In this document: positions 27,001-36,002 of the stretch, in pieces
Position numbering within the stretch: the first letter of the stretch is position 1
Layout: every line of letters begins with the position of its first letter
Assembly (NCBI GenBank): GCA_902363335.1
Contig: CABIZV010000003.1
Coordinates: 407,475 to 471,474 of the forward strand
Direction of reading: 5' to 3'
DNA length: 64,000 bases
DNA from: Enterobacteriaceae bacterium
GTDB lineage: Bacteria; Pseudomonadota; Gammaproteobacteria; Enterobacterales; Enterobacteriaceae
Notes under the pieces: model-generated
Seen by the model: the letters and a program-made list of their open reading frames with translations, nothing else
What the model was told of the DNA's origin: nothing
Databases searched by the model: none
Translations under genes and position numbers: made by a program

Positions 27001-27270
27001 ATGAAACTTGTTACAGGTATTGTTACATCTCTGGTGATTGGCTCCCTGTCGTTTGGTGTATTCGCAGCGCAGGAAATTACCAAAGAAGACGTTGCCAAGA
27101 TGAATCTGACGAAAATCGGCGATATCACGACGTCGAAAACCACGTCACCAAGCGATGCGAAAGCGGATTTATCGAAAAAGGCAGATGAGCTGGGCGGGAA
27201 GTACTACGTCATCATCGCCGGTGAGAAAAACGAGAAAACCGTTCACGGCAACGCAGACGTTTACAAATAG
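27001..27270 (+). CDS. DUF1471 (YdgH/BhsA/McbA-type) small periplasmic protein
   Basis: 89 residues with a Sec signal peptide (MKLVTGIVTSLVIGSLSFGVFAA, cleavage near 23), followed by a short domain with the pattern MNLTKIGDIT, then DAKADLSKKADELGGKYYVIIAG. This matches the BhsA/McbA/YhcN-like family of stress- and biofilm-related periplasmic proteins. TATGGAGAG precedes the ATG. It sits alone between bioH and the convergent feoC and shares a bidirectional terminator. The precise paralogue cannot be named. Confidence 0.8.
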   Translation: MKLVTGIVTSLVIGSLSFGVFAAQEITKEDVAKMNLTKIGDITTSKTTSPSDAKADLSKKADELGGKYYVIIAGEKNEKTVHGNADVYK

Positions 27271-27282
27271 TGTCGAACATTT

Positions 27283-27307
27283 TCTCCCCGGCGTTATGCC
27301 GGGGAGA
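27283..27307. terminator. Bidirectional terminator between the DUF1471 gene and feoC
   Basis: Perfect 10-bp stem TCTCCCCGGC / GCCGGGGAGA around the loop GTTAT, between two convergent genes; short T-rich flanks lie on both sides. Confidence 0.75.
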
Positions 27308-27311
27308 TCTC

Positions 27312-27548
27312 TTAACGTAATGCCCACCACTGGCGCAAACAGGCTTTTCCTTCCGGGCAACTTTTACAACTGCCGGTCAGGCAACCATCCGGTTCTTCGT
27401 CAATCTTGACCACTTTTCCCATCGCTTCCAGACGGCTTAACATGGCGTCGACCAGCGCCTGCGGCGTATGCAGTTGCGCGCTGAGCTGTGAAGCTTCCAT
27501 GCGTCCTTGCAGTGCCAACATATCGCGTACTTCGATCAATGACGCCAT
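27312..27548 (-). CDS. feoC: Ferrous iron transport protein FeoC (winged helix, possible Fe-S)
   Basis: 78-residue cytoplasmic protein found only with the gammaproteobacterial feo operon. N-terminal winged-helix fold (MASLIEVRDMLALQGRMEASQ) and a cysteine cluster, CLTGSCKSCPEGKACL, thought to bind an Fe-S cluster. In the family it protects FeoB from proteolysis. Start chosen at 27548 to match the family length; it follows feoB by 8 bp. Confidence 0.93.
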   Translation of the reverse strand: MASLIEVRDMLALQGRMEASQLSAQLHTPQALVDAMLSRLEAMGKVVKIDEEPDGCLTGSCKSCPEGKACLRQWWALR

Positions 27549-27556
27549 TTTGCCTC

Positions 27557-29875
27557 CTAGTGGCAATCGCCAGACGGGCTGGCACAGCATGAAGTCGGCG
27601 TTTTACGCGCCGTCAGCAGAGAAACTTCCACGCGGCTGCGGGCGCGACGTAACAGGCCCAGCAGTACCACGTTGAACAGAATCACCGCCAGAATACAGAC
27701 CAGGCTGTAACGTGGATGCTGACTAAAGCTCACGGTCTGGTAATAGAGCGTTGAGAGCGAATAGGCGATATTCAACCCCCAGAGAATGGAGAATGTCATC
27801 CAGCCACGGCTCGACTCGCGGGCAATCGCCCCCATCACCGAAATGCATGGTACATACAGCAGCACGAAAATCAGGTAGCTGTACGCCGCGGCAGCGCTGC
27901 CAAACTTACTGCTCATCACGCCCATGGCCCCGGTTTCCATCACGCCATCGCCTTTACTGGCTTCGATTGGGTTCGCCAGTACGCTCAGGCTAAAGGTGTC
28001 TTTCAGCCCCTGCCAGGTTTCATCTGCCGCTTCTAACAGTTCTTCACCCAGATTGAATTCCTGTGGGTTAAACGCTTCATTCTGGATGTTTTCAGCGGTG
28101 TAGAGGGTATTGAGCGTACCGACAACCACCTCTTTCGCCATCGCCCCGGTAAACAGCCCCACGGTGGCCTGCCAGTTATCGTCATGGACGCCGATAGGTT
28201 TAAAGACCGGCGTAATCGCCCGGCTGACGGAAGCCAGCGCGGAGTCATTAATGTTGTCGACAATCTTGCCGCTAAACGAGAAGCTATTCAGCGCGCTCAG
28301 GAAGATACTAACGATAACGATAACTTTACCCGCGCGCAGCACGAAGCCTTTCAGGCGTTGCCAGGTCTGGATAATCAGGCTCTTCACGTGCGGCACGTGG
28401 TATACCGGCAGCTCCATTACAAACGGCGAGGCTTCGCCACGCATAATGGTGTATTTGAGCATCAGGCCGGTCAGGATAGCGATAGCGATACCCAGCACGT
28501 ACAGCGAGAATACGACCAATGCGCCGCCCTGGCCGAAGAAAGCCGCGGCGAAGACGGCGAAAATAGCCAGACGCGCGCCGCAGGACATAAACGGTGCCAT
28601 CATGATGGTCATCAGACGTTCACGCGGGGCATCCAGGGTACGGGCACCCATTACCGACGGTACGTTACAGCCAAAGCCGACAATCAGCGGAACGAAAGAT
28701 TTACCCGGCAGACCCAGCGACTGCATTAAACGGTCCATAACGAACGCTGCACGAGCCATGTAGCCGGAATCCTCCAGGAAGGAGAGGAACAGGTACATCA
28801 TGCCGATTTGCGGCACAAGCGGCAGCACGGTGTTAATACCGCCGCCAATCCCTTGGGCGAGGAATACGGTGAGCCAATCAGGGAAGTGCAGGGTGTAGCC
28901 AATCCACTGAATACCGTGGATAAACAGGGCAACCGAGCCACCATCAAAGATAGGTTGTAGAGCGCCGCCGATGTTGATCGCCAGTAAGAACATCAGATAC
29001 ATGACGAACAGGAAAATCGGTAATCCCAGCACGCGGTTGAGGACAATTTTGTCCAGCGCGGTGGTAAAACGGCTTGGTTCGGCGGTGAGAGTGTTACTCA
29101 CGGCGTCACAAATCGCGGCAATACTCTGATAACGCGCATCGGCGATATGCAGCGCCGGGTCGTCGATTTCCTCACTCAGATTAGCGAGTGAGATATCCAG
29201 TTTGTGTGCGGCGTCACCTGCATAGGCGCGGCTATAAATATCGCCTTCCAACATTTGCAATCCGAGCCACTGGCGCTGACGTGCCGGGATATCTTGCGAC
29301 ATCTCGCGGGCCAGATTATCGGCTTCGCGCAGCAGCGGCTTTGGATAGTGCACCAGCTCCAGCGAGACATTTTCCTGATGGCGATCGATGGCTATTTTCA
29401 GCGCTTCCAGGCCGCGACCACGGGTTGAGACCAGCGGGATGACCGGGCAACCCAGACGAGCGGAGAGGGCGTCGACGTCGATGCGGATTTGTTGCTTCTC
29501 GGCAATATCCAACATGTTTAGCGCAACCACGCAGGGGATCCCCAGCTCAAGCAGTTGTAATGTCAGATAAAGATTTCGTTCCAGGTTGGAGGCATCGACC
29601 ACGTTTATCAACAGGTCGGCATCGCCGCTCAGAATGTAATGGCAGGCGATTTGTTCATCCAGCGAGGTTTGTGAGGAGATAGTGGTGAGCGAATAGGTGC
29701 CTGGCAGGTCAACCAGCGTGGCCTGATGGTCAGTCGTTGTAAAAGCCCCTTCTTTACGTTCAACCGTTACCCCCGCCCAGTTGCCCACGCGCTGGCGCGC
29801 GCCGGTTAACTGATTAAATAGGGTGGTCTTACCGGAATTAGGATTGCCAATTAAACCAATGGTTATTTTTTTCAT
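27557..29875 (-). CDS. feoB: Ferrous iron transporter FeoB
   Basis: Inner-membrane Fe(II) transporter of 772 residues. The N-terminal G domain shows G1 GNPNSGKTT (about 10-18), the switch region VGNWAGVTVE, G3 DLPGTYSL and G4 NMLD; a helical GDI domain follows, then the membrane part with two Gate regions (one with VGFGCNVPSVMGART) and a C-terminal Cys-rich tail. It is the second gene of feoABC, 28 bp after feoA. Confidence 0.96.
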   Translation of the reverse strand: MKKITIGLIGNPNSGKTTLFNQLTGARQRVGNWAGVTVERKEGAFTTTDHQATLVDLPGTYSLTTISSQTSLDEQIACHYILSGDADLLINVVDASNLERNLYLTLQLLELGIPCVVALNMLDIAEKQQIRIDVDALSARLGCPVIPLVSTRGRGLEALKIAIDRHQENVSLELVHYPKPLLREADNLAREMSQDIPARQRQWLGLQMLEGDIYSRAYAGDAAHKLDISLANLSEEIDDPALHIADARYQSIAAICDAVSNTLTAEPSRFTTALDKIVLNRVLGLPIFLFVMYLMFLLAINIGGALQPIFDGGSVALFIHGIQWIGYTLHFPDWLTVFLAQGIGGGINTVLPLVPQIGMMYLFLSFLEDSGYMARAAFVMDRLMQSLGLPGKSFVPLIVGFGCNVPSVMGARTLDAPRERLMTIMMAPFMSCGARLAIFAVFAAAFFGQGGALVVFSLYVLGIAIAILTGLMLKYTIMRGEASPFVMELPVYHVPHVKSLIIQTWQRLKGFVLRAGKVIVIVSIFLSALNSFSFSGKIVDNINDSALASVSRAITPVFKPIGVHDDNWQATVGLFTGAMAKEVVVGTLNTLYTAENIQNEAFNPQEFNLGEELLEAADETWQGLKDTFSLSVLANPIEASKGDGVMETGAMGVMSSKFGSAAAAYSYLIFVLLYVPCISVMGAIARESSRGWMTFSILWGLNIAYSLSTLYYQTVSFSQHPRYSLVCILAVILFNVVLLGLLRRARSRVEVSLLTARKTPTSCCASPSGDCH

Positions 29876-29903
29876 ATTTCAGACTCTTAGTACCGGGCTA
29901 GGG

Positions 29904-30131
29904 TTATTGCGTGACGGCTTCTAATTCAATAAGCGCGAGATCTTTCTTTCGCAATACCAGGCTTACGCGACGGGTTTCAATATGAATAGGGTCGCCGAGT
30001 GGTGCAACGCGAACCACATTAAAGGACGATCCCGGCAGCATGCCCAGGGACAGCAGTTTCTGACGATAAGCTGGGCTAATTTCGCGGGAGAAACCAACAA
30101 TCTTCCACGCAGTATCAGGTGTAAATTGCAT
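29904..30131 (-). CDS. feoA: Ferrous iron transport protein FeoA (SH3-like)
   Basis: 75-residue cytoplasmic SH3-fold protein required for FeoB-mediated Fe(II) uptake; motif SLGMLPGSSFNVVRVAPLGDP. The start at 30131 gives the family N-terminus (MQFTPDTAW); the frame extends to 30206 without similarity. It is the first gene of the operon, with a Fur-box-like and an FNR-like site upstream. Confidence 0.93.
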   Translation of the reverse strand: MQFTPDTAWKIVGFSREISPAYRQKLLSLGMLPGSSFNVVRVAPLGDPIHIETRRVSLVLRKKDLALIELEAVTQ

Positions 30132-30238
30132 ATAACCTACTTGTGTGTCGCTAGCTGAACGAGGGGAGCACCGCGCGCTGCCAGGCGGCAACCGGGGCGT
30201 CGTCAACGAATAAAGAGATAAAGCCTACTGGAAGTGAT

Positions 30239-30262
30239 GATAATGAGAATGGTTTTTATCAT
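30239..30262. promoter_or_regulatory. Candidate Fur box of feoABC
   Basis: GATAATGAGAATGGTTTTTATC resembles the Fur consensus GATAATGATAATCATTATC (first ten bases nearly identical), 108 bp upstream of feoA. Fur represses feo in enterobacteria when Fe(II) is plentiful (known). Confidence 0.7.
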
Positions 30263-30313
30263 CAATACATATTATGCGATCGATGAGGATTTCGCGTGAA
30301 ATTTGCACTTTTT

Positions 30314-30327
30314 TTGATATGACGCAA
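30314..30327. promoter_or_regulatory. Candidate FNR site upstream of feoA
   Basis: TTGATATGACGCAA has one perfect FNR half-site (TTGAT) and a degenerate second one (CGCAA against ATCAA). Anaerobic activation of feo by FNR is known in E. coli; the match here is weak. Confidence 0.4.
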
Positions 30328-30472
30328 GCAACCCATTGTAGCTGTAAATGAATTAAATATTATTTTCTTCGCTTAATGTTTAATTAAGGTTTCATTGGTT
30401 AATAAAATAAAACGCGATGGAGCTTGTTATTAAAAGCCTATAAAAATGAACGGTAGGGTGAGATATATTGCG

Positions 30473-30645
30473 GTAGCCCGGGCGAGGCGTTTTAACGCCG
30501 ACGCCGGGGAGGCTGTGGAGCCTTTCCCGGCGTCGCTACGCTCGGCCGGGCTACTTGTTACTATTTAGTCGTTGTAGGCCGGATAAGGCGCAGCCGCCAT
30601 CCGGCAATCCGTATTGCCCGATGGCGCTACGCTCATCGGGCCTAC
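30473..30645. repeat. REP/BIME cluster downstream of tex
   Basis: Two long palindromes in sequence: GTAGCCCGGGCGAGG...GGCCGGGCTAC (30473-30554) and GTAGGCCGGATAAGGCG...ATCGGGCCTAC (30574-30645). They separate the feoA promoter region from the tex 3' end. The rest of 30328-30472 is AT-rich DNA with no visible gene. Confidence 0.85.
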
Positions 30646-30650
30646 AAGGC

Positions 30651-32987
30651 TTAGCGTTTTTTGCCCATCGCGGCGGCAAGCGCATCCATCATCGCGCTAT
30701 TACCGGCAGGCTGTGCTTCACGACCGCGTGGTTTGGCGGCTTTTGCGGCCGGGCGATTATTGCCCTGGCTGCGTTCGTTACCGCCTGCGCTGCGACGGGC
30801 ATTGGTTTCGCCCGGCTGCTCGTCCAGACGCATGGTCAGTGCGATGCGCTTACGTTGCAGGTCAACTTCCAGCACTTTCACTTTGACGATATCGCCCGCT
30901 TTTACCACGGTATGGGGATCTTCAACGAACTTATCTGCCAACGATGAAATGTGTACCAGACCATCCTGATGCACACCGATATCAACAAACGCGCCAAAGT
31001 TGGTAACGTTGGTCACGGCACCTTCCAGTACCATTCCCGGCAGCAGATCGTTCATGGTTTCAACGCCATCGGCGAACTTCGCGGTTTTAAACTCAGGACG
31101 CGGATCGCGGCCCGGTTTTTCCAGCTCTTTGATGATGTCGGTGACGGTAGGCACACCAAAACGCTCGTCGGTAAACTCGGAGGCTTTCAGGCCGCGCAGT
31201 TCGTCGCTGTTACCCATCAGATCTTTGAGCGCCTGCTGGGTGGCAGCCAGAATACGTTCGACCACCGGATACGCTTCCGGGTGGACGGTTGAGGCATCCA
31301 GCGGGTTATCGCCGTGATTGATACGCAAGAAGCCGGCGCACTGCTCAAAGGCTTTTGGCCCCAGTCGACTCACCTTCAGCAACTGCTGACGGTTCTGGAA
31401 CTGACCGTTCTCATCACGCCAGGCGACAATGTTCTGCGCCATCATGCGGGTTAAGCCCGCCACGCGGGTAAGCAGCGGTACGGAGGCGGTATTGAGGTCA
31501 ACGCCTACGGCGTTCACACAGTCTTCCACTACCGCGTCCAGCCTACGTGCCAGTTGAGTCTGGCTGACGTCGTGCTGGTACTGGCCAACGCCGATCGATT
31601 TCGGATCGATTTTCACAAGCTCCGCCAGCGGATCCTGCAAACGACGGGCGATAGACACCGCACCACGCAGGGAAACGTCAAGGTCAGGGAACTCCTGTGC
31701 GGCCAGTTCAGAGGCAGAATAGACGGATGCGCCCGCTTCGCTGACGATCACCTTCTGAGCGGTGACTTTCGGGAACTGCTGCTGAACATCGAGGAAGAAT
31801 CGCTCGGTTTCGCGCGAGGCGGTACCGTTACCGATAGCCACCAGTTCTACGTTATGCTTTTCGCACAGCGCGGCGACGACCATTGCGGCTTTCGCTGCCT
31901 GACCAGTATGTGGGTAAATAGTATCGGTGGCGACCAGTTTACCGGTGCCATCAACCACCGCCACTTTGACGCCGGTGCGCAGGCCTGGATCGAGGCCCAT
32001 CGTGGCGCGCAGGCCAGCCGGGGCAGCCATCAGCAGGTCGTGCATATTGCGGGCGAAAACGTTAATCGCTTCGTCTTCCGCGCGCTCGCGCACGGTGCCC
32101 ATCAGCTCGGTTTCAAGGTGCATCAGTATTTTGATGCGCCATGTCCAACTGATCACCGCTTTACGCCAGCTGTCCGCCGGGGCGTTGTTCAGACGCAGGC
32201 CGAGGTGATCGATAATAATCTGTTCGCAGTAGCTCTCTTTTGGCGGCTCGTCGAACTGCGGGTCAGCATTTAAAGAAAGCTGCAGCACACCTTCATTGCG
32301 TCCGCGGAACATGGCCAACGCGCGGTGAGAAGGGGTGGTAGAAATCGGTTCGTGATGGTCGAAGTAGTCGCGGAATTTTGCGCCTTCCTCTTCTTTGCCG
32401 CTGACCACGGTGGCGACCAGATGGGCGTTTTTCCACAGGTAGTCACGTACTTTTGCCAGCAGCGCGGCGTCTTCAGCGAAACGCTCCATCAGAATATAGC
32501 GCGCGCCATCGAGGGCGGCTTTGGTATCGGCAACGCCTTTATCGGCATCGATAAACTTCTCGGCTTCCGTTTCCGGCGTGTGGGACGGGTCGTTCCACAG
32601 CAGCTCGGCCAGCGGTTCCAGACCGGCTTCAATGGCTATCTGTCCGCGCGTGCGGCGCTTTTGTTTGTAGGGCAGGTAGAGATCTTCGAGCTCGGTTTTG
32701 TTCAGCGTACCGTTGATCGCTTTTTCAAGCTCTTCGGTCAGCTTGCCTTGTTCACCGATCGATTTCAGGATGGTCTGACGACGATCTTCCAGCTCACGCA
32801 AATACCCCAGTCGGGTTTCCAGATTACGCAGTTGCGTATCATCCAGACCGCCTGTGACTTCCTTACGATAACGTGCGATAAACGGCACGGTGTTCCCTTC
32901 ATCAAGCAGGCGAACGGCGGATTCCACCTGTTCTGCTCTGGCCTGAAGTTCACCCGCAATAATGCGGCAGAGCGAATCATTCAACAT
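30651..32987 (-). CDS. tex: Tex family S1 RNA-binding transcription accessory protein (YhgF)
   Basis: 778-residue cytoplasmic nucleic-acid-binding protein. Order of domains: N-terminal helical part, YqgF/RNase H-like domain with GLDPGLRTGVKVAVVDGTG, helix-hairpin-helix region (DLNTASVPLLTRVAGLT), and a C-terminal S1 domain (LPGMVLEGAVTNVTNFGAFVD) followed by a basic, disordered tail ending in AAMGKKR. Homologues affect transcription, and the bacterial protein resembles eukaryotic Spt6 (known). It is downstream of greB on the same strand with a 98-bp gap. Confidence 0.95.
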   Translation of the reverse strand: MLNDSLCRIIAGELQARAEQVESAVRLLDEGNTVPFIARYRKEVTGGLDDTQLRNLETRLGYLRELEDRRQTILKSIGEQGKLTEELEKAINGTLNKTELEDLYLPYKQKRRTRGQIAIEAGLEPLAELLWNDPSHTPETEAEKFIDADKGVADTKAALDGARYILMERFAEDAALLAKVRDYLWKNAHLVATVVSGKEEEGAKFRDYFDHHEPISTTPSHRALAMFRGRNEGVLQLSLNADPQFDEPPKESYCEQIIIDHLGLRLNNAPADSWRKAVISWTWRIKILMHLETELMGTVRERAEDEAINVFARNMHDLLMAAPAGLRATMGLDPGLRTGVKVAVVDGTGKLVATDTIYPHTGQAAKAAMVVAALCEKHNVELVAIGNGTASRETERFFLDVQQQFPKVTAQKVIVSEAGASVYSASELAAQEFPDLDVSLRGAVSIARRLQDPLAELVKIDPKSIGVGQYQHDVSQTQLARRLDAVVEDCVNAVGVDLNTASVPLLTRVAGLTRMMAQNIVAWRDENGQFQNRQQLLKVSRLGPKAFEQCAGFLRINHGDNPLDASTVHPEAYPVVERILAATQQALKDLMGNSDELRGLKASEFTDERFGVPTVTDIIKELEKPGRDPRPEFKTAKFADGVETMNDLLPGMVLEGAVTNVTNFGAFVDIGVHQDGLVHISSLADKFVEDPHTVVKAGDIVKVKVLEVDLQRKRIALTMRLDEQPGETNARRSAGGNERSQGNNRPAAKAAKPRGREAQPAGNSAMMDALAAAMGKKR

Positions 32988-33085
32988 GGCTTGGTTTCAC
33001 TGTTAGGTCATAAAATCAGGGGACAGTTATACGGATTGACCGGCAAAAATGCCAGTCGTCAGCCGGGGCTTCGGAATGTTCCGGC

Positions 33086-33559
33086 TCATTTCACGTATTC
33101 AATTTCGTTTACATACCAGCTGGCTTCTCCCGCCGGTGTGTTCACTAAGGCGAGATCGCCCACCTCTTTTTTAAGCAGCGCGCGGGCCATCGGCGAGTCG
33201 ATGGAGATATAATCTTTACGACCAAAAATTTCATCGTAACCGACAATACGAAAACGCTTGGTTTCACCGTCGTCGTTTTCAATTTCAACCCACGCACCAA
33301 AAAACACTTTGCCTTCCTGCTGAGGCGAATAATCCACAATCCTCAGGTTCTCCAGGCATTTGGTTAAATAACGCACGCGGCGATCGATTTCTCTCAAGCG
33401 TTTTTTATTATATTGATAGTCCGCATTTTCACTGCGATCGCCGAGACTGGCGGCCCAGGTCACTTTTTTGGTGACTTCCGGGCGTTCTTCGCGCCAAAGA
33501 TAATCCATCTCTTTTTTGAGCTTTTCGTACCCTTCACGGGTGATCAACGGTGTTTTCAT
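33086..33559 (-). CDS. greB: Transcription elongation factor GreB
   Basis: 157-residue factor that enters the RNA polymerase secondary channel and stimulates cleavage of backtracked RNA. N-terminal antiparallel coiled coil (about 1-75; LKKEMDYLWREERPEVTKKVTWAASLGDRSEN contains the acidic tip) and a C-terminal FKBP-like domain (FGAWVEIEND, ISIDSPMARALL). The YxxKKRLREID segment separates GreB from GreA-type proteins. It is divergent from ompR. Confidence 0.95.
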   Translation of the reverse strand: MKTPLITREGYEKLKKEMDYLWREERPEVTKKVTWAASLGDRSENADYQYNKKRLREIDRRVRYLTKCLENLRIVDYSPQQEGKVFFGAWVEIENDDGETKRFRIVGYDEIFGRKDYISIDSPMARALLKKEVGDLALVNTPAGEASWYVNEIEYVK

Positions 33560-33790
33560 CTTTTAGTGCTTACCTGGCTGTCGAGTAATCAATGCGCACA
33601 ATACGTATTACGCCAGCATACCGACAGAATAAATAATGTGTACTAAGATTCATTGTATACTTAACTTGCTGTTAAATATGCTTTGTAACAATTTAGCCTG
33701 GAATATATACCAGATTTTGCTGGTCGTACGTTCAGGCTTTTTTGAGAATACGTACTAATTAATTGTTGCGAACCTTTGGGAGTAAAAACA

Positions 33791-34510
33791 ATGCAAGAGA
33801 ATTATAAGATTCTGGTTGTGGATGACGACATGCGCCTGCGCGCGCTGCTGGAGCGTTACCTGACCGAGCAGGGCTTCCAGGTTCGAAGTGTCGCTAACGC
33901 CGAACAGATGGACCGCTTGCTGACGCGCGAATCTTTCCATCTGATGGTGCTCGATTTAATGCTGCCTGGCGAAGATGGCCTGTCTATTTGCCGTCGTCTG
34001 CGTAGCCAAAGTAACCCGATGCCGATCATTATGGTGACGGCGAAAGGGGAAGAAGTTGACCGTATCGTTGGCCTGGAAATTGGCGCCGACGACTACATTC
34101 CAAAACCGTTCAACCCGCGTGAACTGCTGGCCCGTATCCGTGCGGTACTGCGTCGCCAGGCCAACGAGCTGCCGGGCGCCCCTTCTCAGGAAGAAGCGGT
34201 GATTGCCTTCGGTAAGTTTAAGCTCAACCTCGGCACCCGCGAAATGTTCCGTGAAGATGAGCCTATGCCGCTGACCAGCGGTGAGTTTGCCGTGCTGAAA
34301 GCGCTGGTAAGCCATCCGCGTGAGCCGCTGTCTCGTGACAAGCTGATGAATCTGGCGCGTGGTCGCGAATACTCAGCGATGGAGCGTTCTATCGACGTAC
34401 AGATCTCGCGTCTGCGTCGCATGGTGGAAGAAGATCCGGCGCACCCGCGCTATATTCAGACCGTCTGGGGTCTGGGCTATGTATTCGTCCCGGACGGTTC
34501 TAAAGCATGA
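33791..34510 (+). CDS. ompR: Osmoregulation response regulator OmpR
   Basis: 239-residue response regulator controlling porin genes and many envelope and virulence traits. Receiver domain (1-120) with the acidic pair in VVDDD, the phospho-acceptor Asp in MVLDLMLPGEDG (Asp55) and the conserved KPF lysine; C-terminal winged-helix DNA-binding domain with DKLMNLARGREYSAMERSIDVQISRLRR. The start at 33791 gives MQENYKILVVDDD, the family N-terminus; an in-frame ATG at 33776 would add five residues. It overlaps envZ by 4 bp (ATGA), so the pair is translationally coupled. Confidence 0.97.
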   Translation: MQENYKILVVDDDMRLRALLERYLTEQGFQVRSVANAEQMDRLLTRESFHLMVLDLMLPGEDGLSICRRLRSQSNPMPIIMVTAKGEEVDRIVGLEIGADDYIPKPFNPRELLARIRAVLRRQANELPGAPSQEEAVIAFGKFKLNLGTREMFREDEPMPLTSGEFAVLKALVSHPREPLSRDKLMNLARGREYSAMERSIDVQISRLRRMVEEDPAHPRYIQTVWGLGYVFVPDGSKA

Positions 34511-35859
34511 GGCGACTGCGCTTCTCGCCACGAAGTTCGTTTGCCCGCACGTTGTTGTTGATTGTCACTCTGCTGTTTGTCAGCCTTGTGACAACCTATC
34601 TGGTCGTGCTGAACTTTGCGATTTTGCCAAGCCTGCAGCAGTTTAATAAGGTTCTCGCCTACGAAGTCCGTATGCTGATGACCGATAAACTGCAGCTGGA
34701 AGACGGGACGCAGCTTGTCGTGCCGCCGGCATTTCGCCGCGAGATTTATCGTGAGCTCGGTATCTCACTGTATTCTGATGAAGCCGCAGAGGAAGCGGGG
34801 CTTCGTTGGGCGCAGCACTATGAGTTTTTAAGTCAACAGATGGCCCAGCAGCTTGGTGGGCCGACTGAAGTTCGCGTTGAGGTGAACAAAAGCTCCCCGG
34901 TGGTCTGGTTAAAGACCTGGCTGTCACCCAATATCTGGGTGCGCGTGCCGCTGACTGAAATCCATCAGGGCGACTTCTCCCCACTCTTCCGTTATACCCT
35001 GGCGATTATGCTGCTGGCGATAGGCGGCGCATGGCTGTTTATCCGCATCCAGAACCGACCCTTAGTCGATCTTGAGCATGCCGCGCTACAGGTCGGCAAA
35101 GGGATTATTCCGCCGCCGCTACGTGAATATGGTGCGTCGGAGGTGCGTTCGGTGACTCGTGCCTTTAACCATATGGCCGCAGGCGTGAAGCAGCTATCGG
35201 ACGACCGCACGTTGCTGATGGCCGGGGTGAGTCATGATTTACGTACCCCGCTGACGCGCATTCGTCTGGCGACCGAAATGATGAGCGAACAAGATGGCTA
35301 TCTTGCTGAATCAATAAACAAAGATATTGAAGAGTGCAACGCCATTATCGAGCAGTTCATTGACTACCTGCGTACCGGTCAGGAGATGCCGCTCGAGTTT
35401 ATCGATCTTAACGCCGTGCTCGGCGAGGTGATTGCGGCGGAGAGTGGCTACGAGCGTGAGATCCAGACGGATTTGCTGGAGGACGATATTCCGGTGCGCG
35501 TGCATCCGCTGTCCATCAAGCGTGCGCTGGCGAATATGGTGGTGAATGCGGCGCGATACGGTAACGGCTGGATTAAAGTCAGCAGCGGTCGCGAAGCCCA
35601 TCGTGCCTGGTTCCAGGTGGAAGATGACGGCCCGGGTATCAAGCCTGAGCAGCGTAAGCATCTGTTCCAGCCGTTTGTTCGCGGCGACAGCGCTCGTACC
35701 ATTAGTGGAACAGGATTGGGGCTGGCAATCGTGCAGCGCATTATCGACAACCATAACGGGCTACTGGAGCTGGATACCAGCGAACGGGGTGGATTGTTGA
35801 TTCGAGCCTGGCTGCCGGTGCCACCAAGCCGCGTGCAGGGGCCGACGAAAGAGAGCTAA
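34507..35859 (+). CDS. envZ: Osmosensor histidine kinase EnvZ
   Basis: 450-residue inner-membrane kinase/phosphatase for OmpR. First membrane segment at about 16-45 (LLLIVTLLFVSLVTTYLVVL), periplasmic domain, second membrane segment at about 160-178 (LAIMLLAIGGAWLFI), HAMP linker, DHp helix with the phospho-acceptor H243 in GVSHDLRTPLTR, and the ATPase domain with NMVVNAARYG, DDGPGI and GTGLGLAIV. The length equals the E. coli protein. A terminator follows. Confidence 0.97.
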   Translation: MRRLRFSPRSSFARTLLLIVTLLFVSLVTTYLVVLNFAILPSLQQFNKVLAYEVRMLMTDKLQLEDGTQLVVPPAFRREIYRELGISLYSDEAAEEAGLRWAQHYEFLSQQMAQQLGGPTEVRVEVNKSSPVVWLKTWLSPNIWVRVPLTEIHQGDFSPLFRYTLAIMLLAIGGAWLFIRIQNRPLVDLEHAALQVGKGIIPPPLREYGASEVRSVTRAFNHMAAGVKQLSDDRTLLMAGVSHDLRTPLTRIRLATEMMSEQDGYLAESINKDIEECNAIIEQFIDYLRTGQEMPLEFIDLNAVLGEVIAAESGYEREIQTDLLEDDIPVRVHPLSIKRALANMVVNAARYGNGWIKVSSGREAHRAWFQVEDDGPGIKPEQRKHLFQPFVRGDSARTISGTGLGLAIVQRIIDNHNGLLELDTSERGGLLIRAWLPVPPSRVQGPTKES

Positions 35860-35860
35860 T

Positions 35861-35893
35861 AAAAAAACCGCTGGGGAGACCCGGCGGTTTTTT
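35861..35893 (+). terminator. Intrinsic terminator after envZ
   Basis: A-run, stem ACCGC...GCGGT, then seven T residues directly after the envZ stop; the A and T tracts make it usable from both directions. Confidence 0.88.
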
Positions 35894-35921
35894 TATGTCG
35901 GCACTGCGATGTTTTGCACCT

Positions 35922-35998
35922 GTAGGCTTGATAAGCGAAGCGCCATCAGGCGAGCCGGTGCAAATTGCCGGATGGCAGCGTTGCCTTATCCGGCCTAC
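35922..35998. repeat. REP pair between envZ and pckA
   Basis: GTAGGCTTGATAAGCG...CATCAGGC, then TTGCCGGATGGCAGC...TTATCCGGCCTAC; a convergent REP pair between the 3' ends of envZ and pckA. Confidence 0.85.
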
Positions 35999-36002
35999 TT
36001 GA

